DNA of 64,000 nt from Holacanthus passer. Its lineage: Eukaryota; Chordata; Actinopteri; Pomacanthidae. Both the position numbers and the translations under genes were made by a program. Where the stretch lies: assembly GCA_025331565.1 (NCBI GenBank), contig JAFREQ010000012.1:9786501-9850500 (forward strand), given 5' to 3'. Below are positions 41,901 to 53,861 of the stretch, in pieces (positions within the stretch are counted from its first letter, which is position 1; the number at the start of each line of letters is the position of its first letter). Below the pieces are notes generated by a model. It did no database searches. It was not told the DNA's origin and was given only the letters and a program-made list of their open reading frames with translations.

Positions 41901-44900
41901 ACAACAAGTCTGGAGGCAGTCCACTTAAAAGCACTAAGTGTAACACTCAACGTTTGATAAAAGTCCTTGAAAGACGATTTATGCTTCAAAACGCACAAGT
42001 GGCTGATGTGCATTAACACCTTAAACGCTACGAGATAATCAGGTGCTGCCAGGATAGAGCAGTTCTCAAAGCTGAGCACATGACACTGTGGGTCAAAGTT
42101 CAGATATTCTGATACACTGGCATTCTTGTAATGATAGGATCAGTCAGCCCCTATCAACACAAAGAAGTAGGTGCTGGTGAGAGAGAAAGACTTGACTGCA
42201 GAGCTACTGGTATATCTGGGAACTTTGTTGTATTCATTCATAAGCAAATCTACCGCCGAAAATGTTCACAGTTGCTGTTTGTAGCAGCAACTTTCAAAAA
42301 GCATTTTTTTCATACTGTTAAAACACACTTTGGTACAAACACACAAGCTGAGTATTTCTTGTAAAGCTATATGCTACAAAAGTCACTCAGCAGCTATATG
42401 ATGAAATGAAATCCCGATTTAGAAGAGTGCATTTTCTTTGTGAAGCACCTCCTGTGAGCAGATGGTGTCTGTGAAAGGCTCTCAGTGAGGGGGGCAGGCA
42501 TCTCAAGGAGAACTGCTGTTTATTTGAAATGAGCCTTTAGGTAAACATGTTACATGGCACACAGGGCTAGGTCAGCTTTTGAAGTGGACGGGCTCAGGAA
42601 AGAAATGGGTGGGGGAAGAAAAGAAGGCTGCCTTCAGAGGAAATGAGAACAGTGGCCTCTTTCAGCACTGTTTCATCCTCTCCCTCCCTCTCTGTCACAT
42701 ATAGAAAGAGCACAAAAGGTGTTTGGGTATATAAATACACCAAAGCAAAATGTGAGAACCGCTGAATTTGTGTTTCTTCCGAGCACATATGTAGAATCAT
42801 TCCACAATCATTCTTTCCCCCAAATTAAATTCCCCTGAAAAATTACCACCCATGACAAAAATAAACCACTTCCTTTCAATGGAGACCCATTGAGGGTTTT
42901 GATGACGGGAACAGGTTTGTGTAACAAAAGCAAGTTTGCAGCCATTCCCCATCGGAGAGGAATGTGATGTGCAGAAGGAGGTCCAGGCCTGTGCTGTCTG
43001 CAGAGCCTGGGTCCAAGCTTTGAAGCTGCTAGTGTGTTTCAACAGCTAACCACTTTCAGATGGGACTGTGGCGTTTTATGAGCTGAGTAATAGCGATACC
43101 TACACATGTGCAGGCTTGGGGTCCCAAAGAGGGGGAGGCTCAGCTCGGAGCAGAGAGAAAAGATGCCTGACTCCTCGGGGGTCTGGGTTTGGGTGTGTTT
43201 GATAAATCTCTGGCTATGGCATTCTGTATATGAAATTGGAAGACAGGAAGATGGATGTTGTGTAAAGTCTGTTCACCTCTGAACGCAGTTCTGCTATAAA
43301 TTCCAAATTTTCGTCCAGGTTCTTGAACATGAAGTGAACTTAAGGTACTGACTCCTTGTGGGATAAACACTTGAAATCATGGCAACACTCCTAAATTTCT
43401 TGAAGGACACATGGAGTGGATACTATAAGCACCCTTGCAGAATGCTTGATCTATATGGAAAGACCACAGCCTCAAGCACCACAGCATCACAACAATGAGA
43501 AACAATGCCAGCAGCCTGAATGCCCTCCGCTGGGCTTTTTTTTTTTAGCATACAGGAAGCCAGGGTTTGTGGTGTGTGGTGTTTCACTCTCTAGTCTCAA
43601 GCTGAGCAGGGCGTCAGGTTCAGGAATGTGGAGCAAGGATGAAGTTTCGAAGCATTCAGGGGTGACTCCAAAGGCTTTCTTATTTTCAAGAACGGCACAG
43701 AAAGCGAAGGGGCCAAAAGGAGATGAACGTGGCATCACAAGATGAGGAGTGTTGATGAGAAGCTCAAAAACACAAAGGTCCAGCTAAATTTCATACATTT
43801 TAGAGGATCTTTTGTTCTGGCACCGCTGTCCCTATTCTGTTCTGTCCTGATGTATTCACTGTTTTTCTCATGCAAACAAGAGAAGAAGAAGTATTCACGC
43901 CAAAGATTTGCGCTCTAAGTCATTCACAGCTATCAGTGTGTTGTGCTATTAAGTTTCCCCTGTGCTTGTATTGTGGAATATATGTCAGGTCAGCATCTGA
44001 CCTTTGTGGAGACAATCTCAAGTTTCCACTGGCTGAATCCATAGGATAACAAACACGCATCCAAACGAGGAATCCCCAGTCCTCTTTAAACAAACAAGCA
44101 AAACCTCAGTCTCCCTTTCAATTTGCAAATATTTAAAGCAACAAAATATTGAACAAAATTGATCCGTATGATAATGTTTGAGTTATACAGCTTCCTGTGT
44201 CCTCGCCGAGCTCCTCACATGCACTGTACTCACTGAAGATGTAATTTAAACAATGTAATCAATTAACAATGGCTGTAATGACAGCATATAATAACACCAC
44301 CAACAACCATAACTGAAAAAATATGATATTCCCCTGGCTGCGCTAAGGCTTGCGAAATGAAGTCCACTTGGAAAAGAGCTAAAGCTTTCTGAGGGGGGAA
44401 CAGGGGTTTATGTGGAAACATACCTTACACACTAAAATGTAATAACCTTTGAGTCTCCCGGTGTTTTACTTGGCTGGGAGAAGCATAAGATCAAACACAG
44501 ACTTGGATCCAGCAGCCTTTGCCAAAAATGTCAGCGCTAAGCACTGGGCTCCAGCTTCAGGTATTTTCTTTCCCCTGGCAGGGAGCGAGAGCAAAGACAC
44601 AGACCAGTGTTAACCCTCGGCGGGGCTGCCCCAAACAGCCACCAGCACACTAACCGATGAAGGGGAAGTGAGGTCTCCCCCGCTGTCATCAATGACCATG
44701 CACGTCTGGGTCGTGTACTGTCACTGAAAACCTGCGATGAGCTCCATTCAGGAAGTTGAGATATTCACGTACAACTGCATGCTTGATGACTCGCTGTAAT
44801 CCCGTCCTGTACGGCTATGCGGATCTCTCTGAAGTACACAAACACATATCTCATAAATATCATGAAAAGCAGTGACTTCAAAGCGGCGGTGACAGGACTG

Positions 44901-47775
44901 AGATAACTACAAAGGCAGCACAGCTTCATTCTATATGTCTGCAGATAAGAGCTGCAATAATGAAGGAAGTGGAGCGATTTCTCACGTCTAAATATATACT
45001 ATTCTCTTTTGAGCTGTAGGAGACATTTAAATTTTTATTTTACGCTATCAAATATGTGGATGTAATGCTGTTATGGTACGACAACAGCTGTCACAGTGTT
45101 GTCTCTTTAACGCCAAAAGATCCAGTCAACAAGCAATAGTTGCTTACTGTACATGTATTTTGATAAAGCTATTTTTACAATACCCTTGGCATAAAATAGG
45201 CACTAAATATGAAGATCCAGCCAGGAGGTAGTTAGCTTAGCATAAAACAGGGGAAATCTGTGTACTTCTAAAGCTATCTGATTCACACTTTACATCCCAT
45301 TCGTGGTGGACTATTTTTTGGTGTCCTTAACAAACAAGATATAACATGCTGAGATTTATCAGGCGTTCAGACTGAAATCAGCCCCGCGTTAAAAACACTG
45401 TAGGGGGGCTGCGTTTGTGGGGGCGTGTTGCTTCACGTACTGGTGAGACATGAAACTCGATCCAGGAAGTCCAGTTTGAGTAACAAATCCATGAATTTTA
45501 AGGCTTCTCACACTCCACGGCACAATGGTTTATAACACTGACACAAGATTTTACAACCCCCATTCACGTTACAAAGCAATCCACCTGGAATGTATGCATA
45601 TATGTATGTGTCAGCCAACGCAGCGCCTGGCCAGATGAAGTTGCGTGGCATGAAAAGTTGAGCCAGGTCCAACTTTTTTGCCAGACACCCCTGCGTACAG
45701 AACCCAGCGTGTTGGCAACCCCACTGTGCCACAAGACTGACCGGATCATCAGGTTCTGGCTGTAGTTTCATATTTACTGTACAGACATGAGAGTATCAAT
45801 CTCCTCATCAAACTTTCGTCAAGACAGCGAATAATCGTATTCCTCTACCGTCTAGTACCAACATAGTACCATAACAAATGAGCATTCTTGACGTCAAACC
45901 CACACACCGACTTAACGGCGGAACAACACCGCCCCCATTCCACGTTGGTACGTTTCAGAGGCAGGAATACCGGCACAGCATTCCCACCTTGAACGGGTCT
46001 TATAAAAGGGGCTTGTGTGACACGTGTGACGACTCTTTGATTCCTCCTGATGGCCGGAGAGAGGCCTCGCTCCCTTCGTGAGTGCAGGTCTCAGGGGAAT
46101 TGAAGTGAGAAAGTGAGCAAACGGCTTCAAAGTGCTTCAGACAGTATAAATATCCTCAGAAAAATAAACATTTAATCTGCCGCCAGTGTTCTAATGTCTT
46201 TCTCCATTAGGCGCAGGCCACACAAACCACTCAGCCATCCACTCACAAACACACAGACAGAGAGGGACTCGACCTCCGACTCGCAGGTGAAGCCGTGTGG
46301 CGATACGCTCCGACATGAAAGAATGGATAAAACAGGCATCTGTGACGAGTGTCGGAGCCACCCAGGTGATGATGTTTACACTGACAGAGAAGTGAATATT
46401 TGTTCTGGACAAATGGCAGCCAACATAGAAAAAAAGCCCCAAGAGAGGGGTGTGATCTGCATGTTTACCAGCTGTTACAAGTTAATATAGATGCGAAGGT
46501 GAGATCAATGGTCAGCAGAACAATGCAGAGGACAAGGCGGATGAGGCTCTGCATTTCACCCCTTTCCCCACTACTTTTAAAACCCCTCAAATATCTCCCC
46601 CATTAAAAAAAGAAACACCCTTAAACCCCCCTCCTCCTCTTCTTTTCCTCTTCCCCGCCACCCTCTCCCACCCCATTTCCACCACAGCCCCTCTCCCTGC
46701 TCCAGGATTTTGCTGTACAAACCAAGAACAGATGTCTGCCGGGGCCGTGCTGAAAGACCCCGCTGTTCTGGATGCCAGCCACATGCTTTTCATTCAGAGA
46801 TGAAGGCTCACAGCTCGCCTTCTTGTGAAGCCAATTTAAAAAAAAAAAAAAAAAAAAAAGAGGTGGAAAAAAACAAACTCTCCAAATGCCTTCAAGTTCT
46901 CTTCAAAAAGCAGTACATATATGAGCACACCTTTTTGTCTCCTCTCTGCCATGTATTGCTCCCTGCTAGGAGACGCATCAGCGACAGGCTTTTTTTTTTG
47001 TTGTTGTTGTTGTCATTTGTGGACATAAGAGGGGCGGAGGTGAAAAGTCATGAGATGTTGCTGACGAGTTTCTTGAAAGAAGTCTTCAAGTGCTCTTCAG
47101 GAGCTTGCACGATTGCACCCACAACTCCAAACTAAAAAGAAAATGACCTCAGTTTTAAATTTCACTGCGCTGAAAAATAACTGTCATTTCGGGTCACAGC
47201 CTTAAGATTACACAGATATCCCGGCCTCAGATCCAAATCAAATACTGCTCACTCAAAATGAACATGGTGACTCGAAGATATACCCGAATGCCCAGCGGCA
47301 GAATTGTCCAAACATAACATCCATTTTGAGCCTGATCGCCAAATGAGGATTTTTATATAAGGGGAAAATCTTATTCACAGATTCCAAATGAATGTTAAAA
47401 AAACATTAGCTTACAATTAGTTTAGTGAGCTGCTTGGGAACTCTGCTCTTAAACTAAATTTATTATTGAGGAGTGAGTGCTGTGTAACTCTCCAAAAGTC
47501 AAAATAAATTTGTGTCTCAGAGCTTTTGGCACATCATTACGTCCAACTGAATCCCTAACCGAGCCTTTTTACTTCAAGTGTGATATTATTAACCTTTCAG
47601 AGTGGAATAATAAAGGTCTTTGTTGTGGAATTTAAAATGTTGACACACTCCCTCTTCACGGGCCAAGTCTGTGGGAAGTTTTGAGACAAAAGATGGTGCT
47701 GAAAGGGTGAATTAGCCTGTCATTATTTGGGCATCCAAGCATGTCTGTTTGAAGCTCCAAAATGAAGCATGGCGG

Positions 47776-47821
<46 letters not shown>

Positions 47822-50279
47822 TCCGGGCTGTTGATGTGTTGATGTTTCCAGAGGTGAAACACAGTGAACCTTCACAGAGCTCTTCCACTAATGAACACAG
47901 GTTTGGATAAGTACAGGGTTAGGAGTTTTCTGCCTTTTACATATTCAATAACTACACTCGTTTTTGGGGGGTGGGGTACCTTTGACTGCCACTTTGATCT
48001 CACCTGTAATATTCCTACATTACACCAGGTGCTTGGACATGTAAGACTTGTCTTGCACACCTGCAGCAAAGTGTCAAATCTTGATGACTGCAGCCAGGAT
48101 GAGCCAAGTCATCCAGCTGAATCACGCTCTCTTTGTCCACTCAGACCACACTTTCAGGACCCTATAGGATTACATACTGAAGGCAGGCTGCCAGCTGGAA
48201 TCTTGAATCATGGTTTCCAGCAATATCAATATTTAAACAGGTCTTTGCATCCTTTGATCTTTTGTTATTTCTTGCTAAAGCGCAGCAAGGCATTCACAAG
48301 TTGTTGGATAGGAATGATGGATTTATTGAGGACATTCACAGGTTTTGCACGAACTGATGTTGGGTACTGGCTATGTTAGCGCTTGTTTTTTTTTTGTTTT
48401 TTTTCCCCCCTAGTTGTACTCCATCCCTCAGCCCATCCCCCAGGACAGGGCAGGGGGGATAGAGGGGTGAGGGCTCGGAGGCTCCACTGATATCAGAGCC
48501 CTTTTATAACTCCCAGCTCTGCGCTTTGAAGTCGCAGCCAGACAGCTCAGGAATCCTACTCCCCCATTTGACAATGAGGAGGGGGATGGTCAGAGCTAAA
48601 CAGTGTGTTTGGCCGATCTCCTCCTGTACCAAAACATAAGTAATTTCAACTGCCCTGCTGCTCATCAAGCAGGACTAAATGGAGAAACTACTATCTGGGG
48701 AGAGGCATATGTGAAAACACTCACAGGAGAAAATGTGGCTGAAATTGATCTGAAAACTTCCTATCCCCTAAAAAAATGATCTCATTACTGCTATTTTCTA
48801 TTTGACTTGGACTTCTTTAATCATGGTCTAAACCCCAGACATCTAAGAAGCCATAATCCAATAATTACATCTGGAAATGTGACAATGTAATCCGAGCCTA
48901 GCGAAGAATTAATTAACGATATGTGGGATCAAACGTGGAAATGGTGTTACTGTCTGACAGCGGAGATAAATTCTATCTGTGTTGAAAGTCACGCTGTCGG
49001 ATGAGAAACTATATGGCATGAAAAGCATCCCCGGGGACATCATCTATCTTTACATTAGCGCAGGCACAGGCTCATTTCAAACAGGATGAATAGAGCTGTC
49101 ACTGTGTACGAGCAGGCAGTCACATATTTCCTCTGTGATTCAATAGTGAGCACACGTACATGCAGTATATCATCGTAGTATCTATTTCATTCATGATACT
49201 GGATTATTTGTCATTTGATACTTTACATCAGGGCTGCAACTAACCAATATTTTCATTATGACTTATGATAGTTTTTGCCTATAATATGTCAGAAAATAGT
49301 GAAAAATGCCCATTGCAACTTCCCAAAGCCCAAAGCGAAATCTTCAATTTGCTTCAACAGTTCAAAACCCAAAAATATGCAAGCAAGCATCAAATCCTCA
49401 TGATTGAGATTGGTATCTTTTTGCTTGAAAAATGACAGAAACGGTCGATCAAATCATTATCAAAGAAGTTCTCAATTATTTTTCTGTAGGAAAATACACA
49501 TACACAGAAATCCTGAATGTAGCATAATAATAACAACCTGAGTGTTCTGATAAAAAGAATCCTACAAAATCCTAACAAAATCCTGCATTACACAACATTT
49601 TACCATCAATGCATATCAGGACCGGTGACTGCATTCTGATTTGTCCATCTCCTCTCAATCAATCCTACGTTAGTCTCAAAGATAGCAGCAAAAGTAAAAG
49701 GGCTGGTTAGTTAAACACTAATAGTTACCCAGTTCTGGTCTGGGAGCAAGTCTCTAATCTAAGCAACTAATGATGCAAAATAAATCAGGGGCATGACTTT
49801 GATAGAAGTGAGGGTGGGACCCACCTACTAATAAGTGTCAGGCTTCTGCCTTTGGTGGTTTCCCTTCAGGGGAGTGTGAACTCAGACTCCTCTGAAGCAG
49901 AGTAAAGTTCTCTTTTAATTTGCCATGAGTGGGCGGTTTATAGCCCTGATATAATCTATAACTCCTCCACCATTACAACCACCCACCTCACGGACTGTCA
50001 GTACCTCTGTGTGAACTTGGTGCATTTTCTATCCGAGAGCTCACGGGCTCTTGTGCCCCTCAAAACGACATGCTAATTGAAGTGATGTAATGTTATGCCA
50101 CAGAGGGCTGCCCACTGGGAGCCGCACTAGAATGGGAGGCATTGAGGAAAAAGACACAGCCCTGAGTCACGATGCCAGCAGCCACAAGAGCAAACTTTAT
50201 ATCCCTCAGTCTGAGAAACGACTACCTTTCCATCCAGTCTGTGTGTGTGCGTGTGTGTGTGTGCTGCTTTGCCAAGCTG

Positions 50280-50322
<43 letters not shown>

Positions 50323-51264
50323 GTCTCATGGCTGTCATAACCCCATCCAATGATGCTGGCAGGGGAATAACCACTGCAGTGTTGTCCCAGAGCCAGACAT
50401 GACAGAAAAAACAACAAGCTACAACTTTGCAAAGACACCAGCATGTCTTCACACATGCTTCGTGACTACAGTTCACTTGCTCTGAAGTCAAGAAGCTCTC
50501 AGCTCCTCTTAGAGAGCGTGACACTCATCCCATCAACAAATGCAAACACACACACCTGGCAGACTTTTTTTTTTTTTTTTTTTTTAAATCTGATAATGAA
50601 TTATGAAATTTCTTAATGTAAAACCACATATAAAGCATAACAAGAAGGGATGATTATTTCCAATAGTAGCAGTCAGAGCAGAACAGGATTAAAGAATCTT
50701 CTGCAAAATAAATCAGAGCTTCTTTGATTTTAATTGAAAATTACTTCAAAATTAATGAAGGGAATTTCTCATTAAAGGGAAATATTAATAGCCTTACAAT
50801 CATTTAATTTAATCAAAACACAGAATCAAAATTAGATGATTTTTGTTGTTATTGTCATTTAGAAGAAAAGTGAGAATAAAGACAAATACCTGCATGTTCT
50901 TGAGCTTGTGATCTGTCGAGTTGTACCTCTCACATTCCTCCATCCCTCTCCGGAGGAAGGCGTTCACAACAAAACTGTCTCCTGAGACACGCACAAAACA
51001 GCGGGTATTAATCCAAAACTCAAACTGGGCATCATCAGATTATCATCATTTATAAAGCTCCATGATACAAAATGAGCTCTCCTCACCTTCTGGGTTTTCT
51101 CTGCGCTTACACGCTTCACATCCAGAAGAAACAGGGATGCAAAACAGACATTGATTAGTTTTAGTATCACATCAATATTGCAATCAAAATACTTTAACAT
51201 TTTCATTCATTCGGTGCTTTCAGCTGCAACATTTCTCACCATGTTTGGACTGAAGTTTGCCCAT
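29049..51264 (-). CDS. nkd2: Protein naked cuticle homolog 2 (Wnt/Dishevelled antagonist), complete
   Basis: Coding exons in transcript order: 51264-51240, 51113-51087, 50981-50890, 33174-33114, 32619-32492, 30865-30770, 30648-30507, 30138-30081, 29960-29833, 29668-29049. They total 1377 nt (458 aa plus stop), close to human NKD2. The protein starts MGKLQSKH, so Gly2 is available for myristoylation as in NKD2, followed by CKRRENPEGDSF. Residues about 126-155 (EWIFTLYDFDNSGKVTKE|DMSSL) form the single EF-hand (EFX) that binds Dishevelled. YCVDENTERRNHYLDLAG and ENYTSRF are the conserved vertebrate block. The end is His-rich (QRHEHHHHHEHHHHHH, then YHHYHQT), a family hallmark. The MGKLQSKH start and the PNGELKEGPF...DQHCPLEV stretch fit NKD2 better than NKD1. 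It acts at the membrane and in the cytoplasm as a feedback inhibitor of canonical Wnt signalling. Intron 3 is 17.7 kb; the other introns are under 2 kb. Confidence 0.97.
33913..33936. repeat. (CA)n microsatellite, 12 units
   Basis: CA run in nkd2 intron 3, preceded by imperfect GGCACACAGA units. Confidence 0.9.
35922..35959. repeat. (CT)n microsatellite, about 19 units
   Basis: Uninterrupted CT run in nkd2 intron 3. Confidence 0.95.
38455..38605 (+). repeat. Truncated copy of dispersed repeat family A
   Basis: The segment from GAGAAGCTGTAGCCAGCAAA through GGTTAATTTTCTATTAGACC to TTTCAACTCT follows the order of the 3' half of family A, with several small deletions. Confidence 0.5.
45215..45350 (+). 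repeat. Degenerate dispersed repeat (AGCTTAGCATAAA type)
   Basis: The segment GTTAGCTTAGCATAAAACAG, then ACTTCTAAAGCTATCTGATT and AACAAACAAGATATAACATG follows, loosely, another repeat I recall from percomorph genomes. It is divergent, and the assignment is tentative. Confidence 0.4.
46838..46859. repeat. Poly-A run (A22)
   Basis: Uninterrupted run of 22 A in nkd2 intron 3. No retroposon body was recognised next to it. Confidence 0.9.
47777..47820. repeat. (GT)n microsatellite, about 22 units
   Basis: Uninterrupted GT run in nkd2 intron 3, about 170 bp from the first of two TCF/LEF-like sites. Confidence 0.95.
49231..49495 (+). repeat. Copy of dispersed repeat family A
   Basis: The copy starts GGGCTGCAACTAACCAATAT and continues with ATGTCAGAAAATAGTGAAAA and a CCCAAAGCCCAAAG segment. 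It ends with GCTTGAAAAATGACAGAAAC and ATTATTTTTCTGTAGG. It is the most complete plus-strand copy in the window and lies in the large nkd2 intron. Confidence 0.6.
50239..50320. repeat. Facing (TG)n and (CA)n tracts, inverted-repeat microsatellite
   Basis: A TG tract (50239-50263, one CG interruption) and a CA tract (50282-50320) are separated by only 18 bases, so the two can pair as hairpin arms. Located in nkd2 intron 3, about 570 bp downstream of exon 3. Confidence 0.9.
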
Positions 51265-51620
51265 TCTCAAGTCCCTCTTCCCTGGATCAATACTCCAAAA
51301 TCGGACGTGGATAATAAGACAGTCACTGACTCAACATGGTCACATTGTGTTTGTTGTGCAGGAAGAAAACTCCAAGTTCATCCAGAGGCAGCTGATTCAG
51401 CACCGCGTTCATTGAAGCATCAGTTGTCTCTGAGCAGGAACGGGATCAGTCTGTGGAGATGATCTGTGTGGAGGAGACAGATCGCGCTGTCTGTCTGTCT
51501 GCAGGCTTCTCTTCAGTCCGACTGAGCGGAGGAGCGCAGCGAACGCAGCACGGAGCAGGAGACGGTGTCAAGACGGACGGAGCATGCGCGGTGCTTCTGG
51601 TTCGTGCGCTTACAAAATAA
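51265..51620 (-). promoter_or_regulatory. nkd2: nkd2 5' UTR and CpG-rich promoter region
   Basis: The region upstream of the nkd2 start codon turns GC-rich between about 51470 and 51610, with many CpG dinucleotides (for example GCATGCGCGG, GGAGCGCAGCGAACG), and falls back to AT-rich sequence beyond 51.7 kb. This is the usual appearance of a developmental gene promoter and first exon. The transcription start cannot be placed exactly. Confidence 0.55.
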
Positions 51621-53836
51621 AACATCAAGGCAGCTAGAAGTGGGACAACCAGTTTCTCAATCAATACAAATACTAGAAAATATCGGCGGGGGGGAATGCA
51701 AACGTGGCATAAGCTGACAAATACTTAAGTCAAATCTGAACATGGAAATGTTTGCCCTCTCTGTAGACTAAAGGTTGAGGTTGTCTGAGTTTATTTCATT
51801 AGCTCAACATCAATTTTACCCATGATGAAGAATTTCTGCATTATTTTCCTCATTTCATGAGAATTGCAGCAATCATTTTACACTGAATAATCGGGGCCCA
51901 CTGATTGTTTTTATTATTGATAACTTGATTAGTCTTTAACAAGTGTAAAAAGTAAAACAAATTCTGCGCACAATTTTGCAGATAGGCAAAATTTAATTCT
52001 TGTTTATGGTTTTTGGAGGGGAAAAAAGTGAGAGTACACCCATTGATGTGCAGCAATCAATAGTGCAAGTATTAAACAATAGTGCAACCATAGTAAAGAC
52101 AGGTGTGACTAATTCAGCTGCATATTACTGGAAGATATGTGGAAAACCCTGTCTGAAAAACAATTTTTTAAAAACCCAAATTCTTCAATTTACAACAAAA
52201 ATCAAGCAAACCCTCACATTTAATAAGTTATAAACACCATGCCGGTTAGTCTTTATTACATAAAGATTGCATCCAATACATTTTGTGTTGACCTAGTATT
52301 TGTTTATTAGCCAATATGTATTTTTATTTTTACCAAATGTAATGAAACCATACCTCTATTTTGAAAAGAACATCATTTGAGTTCCGGTTGTAGTTTTTAT
52401 TTAACTTGACTCATTGAACGTTGGTTTGGCGGCTCATGTGTCGCTGAACGTAAAACTGCGCCCTCTGTGGGTGTGATTTTCCTCACAGCTCCATTCATGT
52501 TTTTTTTTTTTTTGACAAGGACACTTTTATCATTTTGTTAATTGATTGATTGATCTTTTTTTTAAGCATAGTTTTAAAGTCACATTAGTTTGCATCACAA
52601 GTTTCTCTCAATCAAACTAGTGTAAACACTGAAAAATAAATAAATGATTAAATCACAAAACAGTTAGATTTCCACATGAGCATTTCATCATATATAAACC
52701 AGATTTACATTAACATCATTTTTGCTGCGCATCTTCCACCTGAATTAGATTTTGGTTTATTAAAGAACTGAGGCGTGCCCAATTTTCTGGTGTCTGAAGA
52801 CAAACACATGCAGAATTAACACAACAACATCCATACATCACAACATTATTATTTTATGAGTGATTACTTGTCTGTGTCCTAACCACATGTGATAAGCTAT
52901 AGATTATAACTGTGGGCACAACAGATGCAGAAGATAAACTTTAGGTTATAAAGAGAGAAGCAGGAAGAACATGGCGTACTTTAACCCAGCAGACATCAAA
53001 AGCTCTTCAGTAGTTTTACGGTTTGTTTCCTTTGGCAGGGTGTTAAAGCACGGCCTGGTGCCCGTGCCAAGAGTTATGAATATTAATTTACCCAAGCAAC
53101 CTTATGAAAACATAAATGTGATGTTAGTGTTTTGTAAATATTCCACTCCTGCACTGATTATATTCAAAACAAGGAGAGATGTTACTTTGATCGTCACATG
53201 TCATCAAAGACATGAGCTGTTATTATACACTTGTGAGTCAATCACTCACGCGCTTGCTGCTCCAAAGTGCTGCTGCCATGGAAGAAATTACAGTCCGTGC
53301 ACTAAACCTTATCTTTATGCTTTATTATCTAAACATAGGAGTTCTGCCTGGAGGAACATGAGAGACATTTATTCTCAGTGCTACTGGGAGAACATCTCAT
53401 TTTTGTGTAGGAATGGCGCTATATCATAGTGTCCCAGTTTCACTATCATGCCCTGATGAATGTGGAGTGTAGCTATATTGCTCTTCCTGTCAATTTGTCT
53501 GCCATTTGACTTCTCATAGACACAGGACTCTCAGATCACTGTCTGTGGTTGACAGGATGAGCCGACATTTGCATAGCTCATTGATGGCAGCTTTCTTTGA
53601 TCCTGCTTGCCGTGCCTAATTATCACCATTTCTTCATGCAGCCCAGCTCCCAGGATTCTGCCTCTTTACAAGGTATCTCTCTCCCTCATCCTCTTTCTCC
53701 TACTCCTCTCTAACATCCCACTTAAATGGATGACATACATATGGGATGCAGAGAAATAAAATCTCAGAACTTGAGCAGAAACAACAAACTGTTCGTACAG
53801 TGTGTGACAGGATAGTTTAGACTGGGAACAGACACA

Positions 53837-53861
53837 CAGAGAGAGAGAGAGAGAGAGAGAG
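53837..53861. repeat. (GA)n microsatellite, about 12 units
   Basis: Uninterrupted GA run in the nkd2-trip13 intergenic region. Confidence 0.9.

Larger units (their letters stand above)
33175..50889. other. nkd2: nkd2 intron 3 (17.7 kb)
   Basis: This single intron makes up most of the gene. I found no exon whose frame and splice sites would insert between exons 3 and 4, which already join in frame (KNMQ|EFPNG). Contents: purine-rich stretches (33185-33237, 34490-34640, 36865-36910), microsatellites (33913-33936, 35922-35959, 47777-47820, 50239-50320), an A22 run (46838-46859), a T21 run (50565-50585), dispersed repeats (38455-38605, 45215-45350, 49231-49495) and TCF/LEF-like motifs (47991-48000, 48251-48259). 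The remainder is unremarkable AT-rich sequence. Confidence 0.6.

Noticed and set aside
50090..50524. Overlapping frames with long His-Thr or Cys-Val repeats.
   Set aside because: These are translations of the TG/CA microsatellites.
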